Origin: Paenibacillus albidus
Lineage (GTDB): Bacteria > Bacillota > Bacilli > Paenibacillales > Paenibacillaceae
Assembly (NCBI RefSeq): GCF_014644435.1
Contig: NZ_BMKR01000020.1
Location: forward strand, 1 to 64,000
Length of the DNA stretch: 64,000 bases
Direction: 5' to 3'
In this document: one piece after another, positions 61,481 to 64,000 of the stretch
Layout of the letters: each line of letters starts with the position of its first letter
Position numbering within the stretch: the first letter of the stretch is position 1
Position numbers and translations under genes: made by a program
Notes under the pieces: model-generated
What the model was told of the DNA's origin: nothing
Databases searched by the model: none
The model's input: only the letters and a program-made list of their open reading frames with translations

Positions 61481-62062
61481 TTAAGCTCCGCGTCTCCCCA
61501 TGGCTTCGATTTTGCTCAACCACTTTTCGCGCACCTCGGGCTTTGAGGTCTTTACTGTGCCGATCTGGGTTATGCGTACTGGCTTGATTCCGCAGAAATT
61601 CAGAATGGCCTGCTTCATAATCCGGTGGCCTGCACCGCGAAGCACCAGCCGGTAGTACCAGCCCGGAGCATCCATCGTAACGAGCAGTCGAGCGGTTTTC
61701 CCGGTTAACAACTTCTCGGTCATGACGGAGTTTGGCTTGGTTTTATAAGCGAACCCCGGAAGAAGCACCCGGTCAAAGAAGCCCTTTAGAATGGCGGGCA
61801 TCGTTCCCCACCAGGTAGGATAGACAAAGACCAGATGATCTGCCCAGCGGATGGTTTCTTGTGCGGCCAGCAAGTCCGGCTCAAGCTCGGTACGTTTGGT
61901 ATATCCATATTTAAGATTGGGCTCGAAACTAATCTCGCTAAGGTCAATGGTGCGGACGGTGGCACCGCTGGCGACGGCCCCTTTCGTGTAGGCTGCGGCT
62001 AAGGAGTTACAATAACTTTTGGCATAGGGGTGACCGATGATGACAGCAATATTCTTCTTCAT
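61481..62062 (-). CDS. NAD(P)H-dependent flavodoxin-fold oxidoreductase
   Basis: A 193-residue quinone reductase-like protein (KefF/MdaB/YwrO family). IIGHPYAKSYCNSLAAAYTK is the FMN phosphate-binding start, FVYPTWWGTMPAILKGFFDR the central signature, and MDAPGWYYR follows. It would reduce quinones or other electrophiles with NAD(P)H. TGGAGG lies 7 bases before the ATG. It is divergent from an AraC regulator gene 115 bases away, which may control it. Confidence 0.92.
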   Translation of the reverse strand: MKKNIAVIIGHPYAKSYCNSLAAAYTKGAVASGATVRTIDLSEISFEPNLKYGYTKRTELEPDLLAAQETIRWADHLVFVYPTWWGTMPAILKGFFDRVLLPGFAYKTKPNSVMTEKLLTGKTARLLVTMDAPGWYYRLVLRGAGHRIMKQAILNFCGIKPVRITQIGTVKTSKPEVREKWLSKIEAMGRRGA

Positions 62063-62177
62063 TTCTTATCCTCCAGTGGTAAAATAGGTATACTGTAATT
62101 CTATAGTTAAGAGCGGGTTCTACCTATGATGGAAGACGCAAAAAACATGTTCATTTATGCAAAGGAGGGAGTCGGCC

Positions 62178-63197
62178 ATGGATAGACAGGGAGTATCAGT
62201 GTCTCTGCTGTTTCCCGTAATGAAGACGATAGGGCGGCTTGGTTATGACTGGGATGCCTTCTGCCGGTACGCCGGAATCGATCCCGACCTGTTCCATAAT
62301 GCTGAAGCCCGAATTGCAGAGCCGGAATTTGAACGTATGACAAAGGCGGCTGCATTGTACACAGGTGACGAGCTGTTTGGATTGCATCAAGGACAGCATA
62401 TGAGCATTTCGGATTTGGGTGTGCTGGGTTATGTGATGCTGCATTCGCAGACACTTGGGCAGGCGTTAGCCGCTTATCAGAAATACAATTTTATTGTCTG
62501 CAGCGGCTTCAACGCCAAGCTGGAGATACAGGGAGAAGACGCAGTGATTTCCCTGTTCATCAATGATTCGCCTGCCCTTCCAAGCAGGCACTGCATGGAG
62601 GATATGACGGCTTCATTTTACCAGATGCTGCTAGGGTTGAGCCGCCGCTCCATCCCCCTTAAGGCGGTGCAATTCATGCATGACCAGCCGCCCGGGATAG
62701 CGGAGGAGTATGTGAGAGGTTTTGGCGTCACACCGCAGTTCAACCAAAAGGCCAACACGTTAACGGTTGCTAAAGAGGTTATGGAGTATCCGGTGCTGGG
62801 TGCAGACCGGCGGCTGCTGGGGATATTCGAAGGGATTGCCGAAGAGGTAAGGATGAAGCTTACCCAAGGTTCGGTGTTAACGGGTGAATTGTACAAGTGG
62901 ATTATTGACTGCATGCCGACCTATTTTCCGGCGTTGCAGGATGCCGCGCGGCATATGCATCTCAGTGTGCGAACGCTGCAGGCCCGGCTGAAGGCGGAGA
63001 ATACCTCGTACAACCGTTTGGCGAATGAAGTCCGCAAGGAGCTGGCCATTCATTACTTGGCGAAGCCGGAGTATACCATCGCCGAGATTGCCTATCTGTT
63101 GCATTTCTCGGAGCCAAGCGCTTTCCAGTCCGCATTCCGCAAATGGACAGGAGCCGCCCCCGGTGAGTACAGGCATCGTATAGAAGTGCTGAAGTGA
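62178..63197 (+). CDS. AraC family regulator with Arabinose_bd-type N-domain
   Basis: A 339-residue regulator. Residues 10-190 resemble the PF12625 arabinose-binding-like domain of OruR/AraC-type proteins (AGIDPDLFHNAEARI, HMSISDLGVLGYVMLHSQTL); the C-terminal 100 residues are a double HTH (ARHMHLSVRTLQARLKAENT, IAEIAYLLHFSEPSAFQSAF, FRKWTGAAPGEYR). The ATG at 62178 has AAAGGAGG 9 bases upstream; the frame start at 62157 is not used. It is divergent from the oxidoreductase. Confidence 0.92.
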   Translation: MDRQGVSVSLLFPVMKTIGRLGYDWDAFCRYAGIDPDLFHNAEARIAEPEFERMTKAAALYTGDELFGLHQGQHMSISDLGVLGYVMLHSQTLGQALAAYQKYNFIVCSGFNAKLEIQGEDAVISLFINDSPALPSRHCMEDMTASFYQMLLGLSRRSIPLKAVQFMHDQPPGIAEEYVRGFGVTPQFNQKANTLTVAKEVMEYPVLGADRRLLGIFEGIAEEVRMKLTQGSVLTGELYKWIIDCMPTYFPALQDAARHMHLSVRTLQARLKAENTSYNRLANEVRKELAIHYLAKPEYTIAEIAYLLHFSEPSAFQSAFRKWTGAAPGEYRHRIEVLK

Positions 63198-63291
63198 GCA
63201 GGGGCTTAATTTTCCTATGGATGCATGAATTGGGCTGAATCGTCCACAATAACACAGGATGAACAATTCATGCTTGAAGGAGAATGTATGT

Positions 63292-63943
63292 ATGGCAAGA
63301 TTCGTAAAAATAATGTTGATCTGCATGTTCCTCACCTCAGGGTTGACGCCGGTCCGTGCTGAGGCCGCAGTAGACAAACAGGTAAAGATGCAGAAAAAAT
63401 GCCTAAGCCCGGCTATGGCCCAGCTTCAAGCCGACTTAAAGAAAGCTCTGGATTGACCATGTATTCTGGACGAGAGGTTACATCGTAAGTGCGGTAGCAG
63501 GTCTGGAGGACCAGGAGGAAGTGCTGGCCAGGCTGCTGAAGAATCAGCAGGATATCGGCGATGCCATTAAGCCTTATTATGGTGAAGCGGCAGGCAATAA
63601 GCTGACCGAGCTGCTGCGTGAGCATATCCTGATTGCCGGAAAAGTGGTTGAAGCTGCGAAGGCCGGCAATTCACTTGAGCTGGACAAAGCCAACAAAGCA
63701 TGGCACCGCAATGCCGATGATATTGCGTTATTCCTCAGCAAAGCCAATCCGAACTGGCCCAATCAGGCGCTGAAGGACTTGCTGTACACCCATCTGCAAG
63801 TGCTCACTGAGGCAGCCACGGCCCGGATCGCAAAGAACTGGGAAGCGGAAATCGCCGCCACCGATAAAGGGGAAGACCATATCATCAAGCTTGCGGATAC
63901 CCTAAGCACAGGGATTATCAAGCAATTCCCTGATAAATTCTAA
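63292..63943 (+). pseudogene. Secreted protein gene with a one-base frameshift
   Basis: The N-terminal frame (ATG 63292, AAGGAG 9 bases upstream) encodes a signal peptide (KIMLICMFLTS, cleavage near AEA-A) and then stops at 63456. Skipping one base near 63445 continues without a break as LWIDHVFWTRGYIVSAVAGL and onward to the TAA at 63943, giving a 216-residue exported helical protein of a kind seen in Paenibacillus; its function is unknown. The second part has ATRIAKNWEAE-like helices and ends IIKQFPDKF. The extra base could be a true mutation or a sequencing error. A strong terminator follows. Confidence 0.75.
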
Positions 63944-63957
63944 AGACCGCAATACAA

Positions 63958-64000
63958 ACGGGGGTGTCCCAAACGCCATGTGCGCTAGGGACACCCCCGT
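63958..64000 (+). terminator. Terminator at the right end of the window
   Basis: ACGGGGGTGTCCC (63958-63970) pairs perfectly with GGGACACCCCCGT (63988-64000); any T tract lies outside the window. Confidence 0.75.

Noticed and set aside
1-64000. tRNA, rRNA, insertion sequences, integrases, phage genes and attachment sites
   Set aside because: None was seen; no transposase or integrase motif occurs among the translated frames and no tRNA-like cloverleaf was noticed by eye.

Overview
The window looks like a chromosomal segment of a Paenibacillus-type, endospore-forming Firmicute. The evidence is an alpha/beta-type small acid-soluble spore protein gene, a tlp spore gene, strong AGGAGG-type ribosome binding sites on nearly every gene, frequent TTG/GTG starts, many MerR/TetR/two-component regulators, and a GlnR/TnrA-type nitrogen box. 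No rRNA, tRNA, insertion sequence, prophage or CRISPR array was found. About 60 intact genes and three broken ones were identified.

Layout. 0-10 kb: serine hydrolase with its MerR regulator, a spore protein, an ABC exporter pair, acetyltransferase, small methyltransferase, a divergent HPr kinase/phosphorylase paralogue, LysE exporter and AIM24 protein, then a leader followed by a stub of what looks like a macrolide phosphotransferase gene. 10-21 kb: TPR protein, tlp, chemoreceptor, MerR regulator, chromate transporter, DUF2252 protein, acetyltransferase/YdeI pair, CdsA-like protein and a permuted papain-like hydrolase. 21-31 kb: two OmpR-type two-component systems flank a nitrate assimilation unit made of a NarK-type transporter and a 1364-residue nitrate reductase fused to a CysJ-like diflavin reductase. 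Its 5' region carries a well-placed GlnR/TnrA box and a long structured leader ending in a terminator. 31-35 kb: VTC-domain protein, DUF4956 membrane protein and a large lipoprotein, divergent from a two-component system. 35-46 kb: lipid kinase, NADAR protein, tandem-MerR protein, LRR protein, Crp/Fnr regulator, PhnA, short UvrC-like nuclease, EcsC protein, sugar isomerase and a soluble chemoreceptor. 46-51 kb: a probable S-methylmethionine/methionine operon (PLP lyase, homocysteine methyltransferase, permease) and udk. 51-64 kb: a lipoprotein plus BcrAB-like ABC transporter facing a single-polypeptide histidine kinase/response regulator, a TetR/oxidoreductase unit, a small GIY-YIG nuclease, a rifampin-phosphotransferase-like enzyme with a TetR gene, two pseudogenes, a flavodoxin-fold oxidoreductase and an AraC regulator.

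The most unusual structure is a set of four intergenic arrays built on a common plan: a palindromic core of about 20 bp with an A-rich loop, repeated every 51 bp. Two arrays (16.1 kb and 44.8 kb) share the same core sequence although they lie 28.7 kb apart. Two more (13.3 kb and 35.0 kb) use a different core with mostly the same spacing. They have no convincing coding function and are not CRISPRs. All functional calls rest on reading motifs and on recall of protein families; no database search was run.
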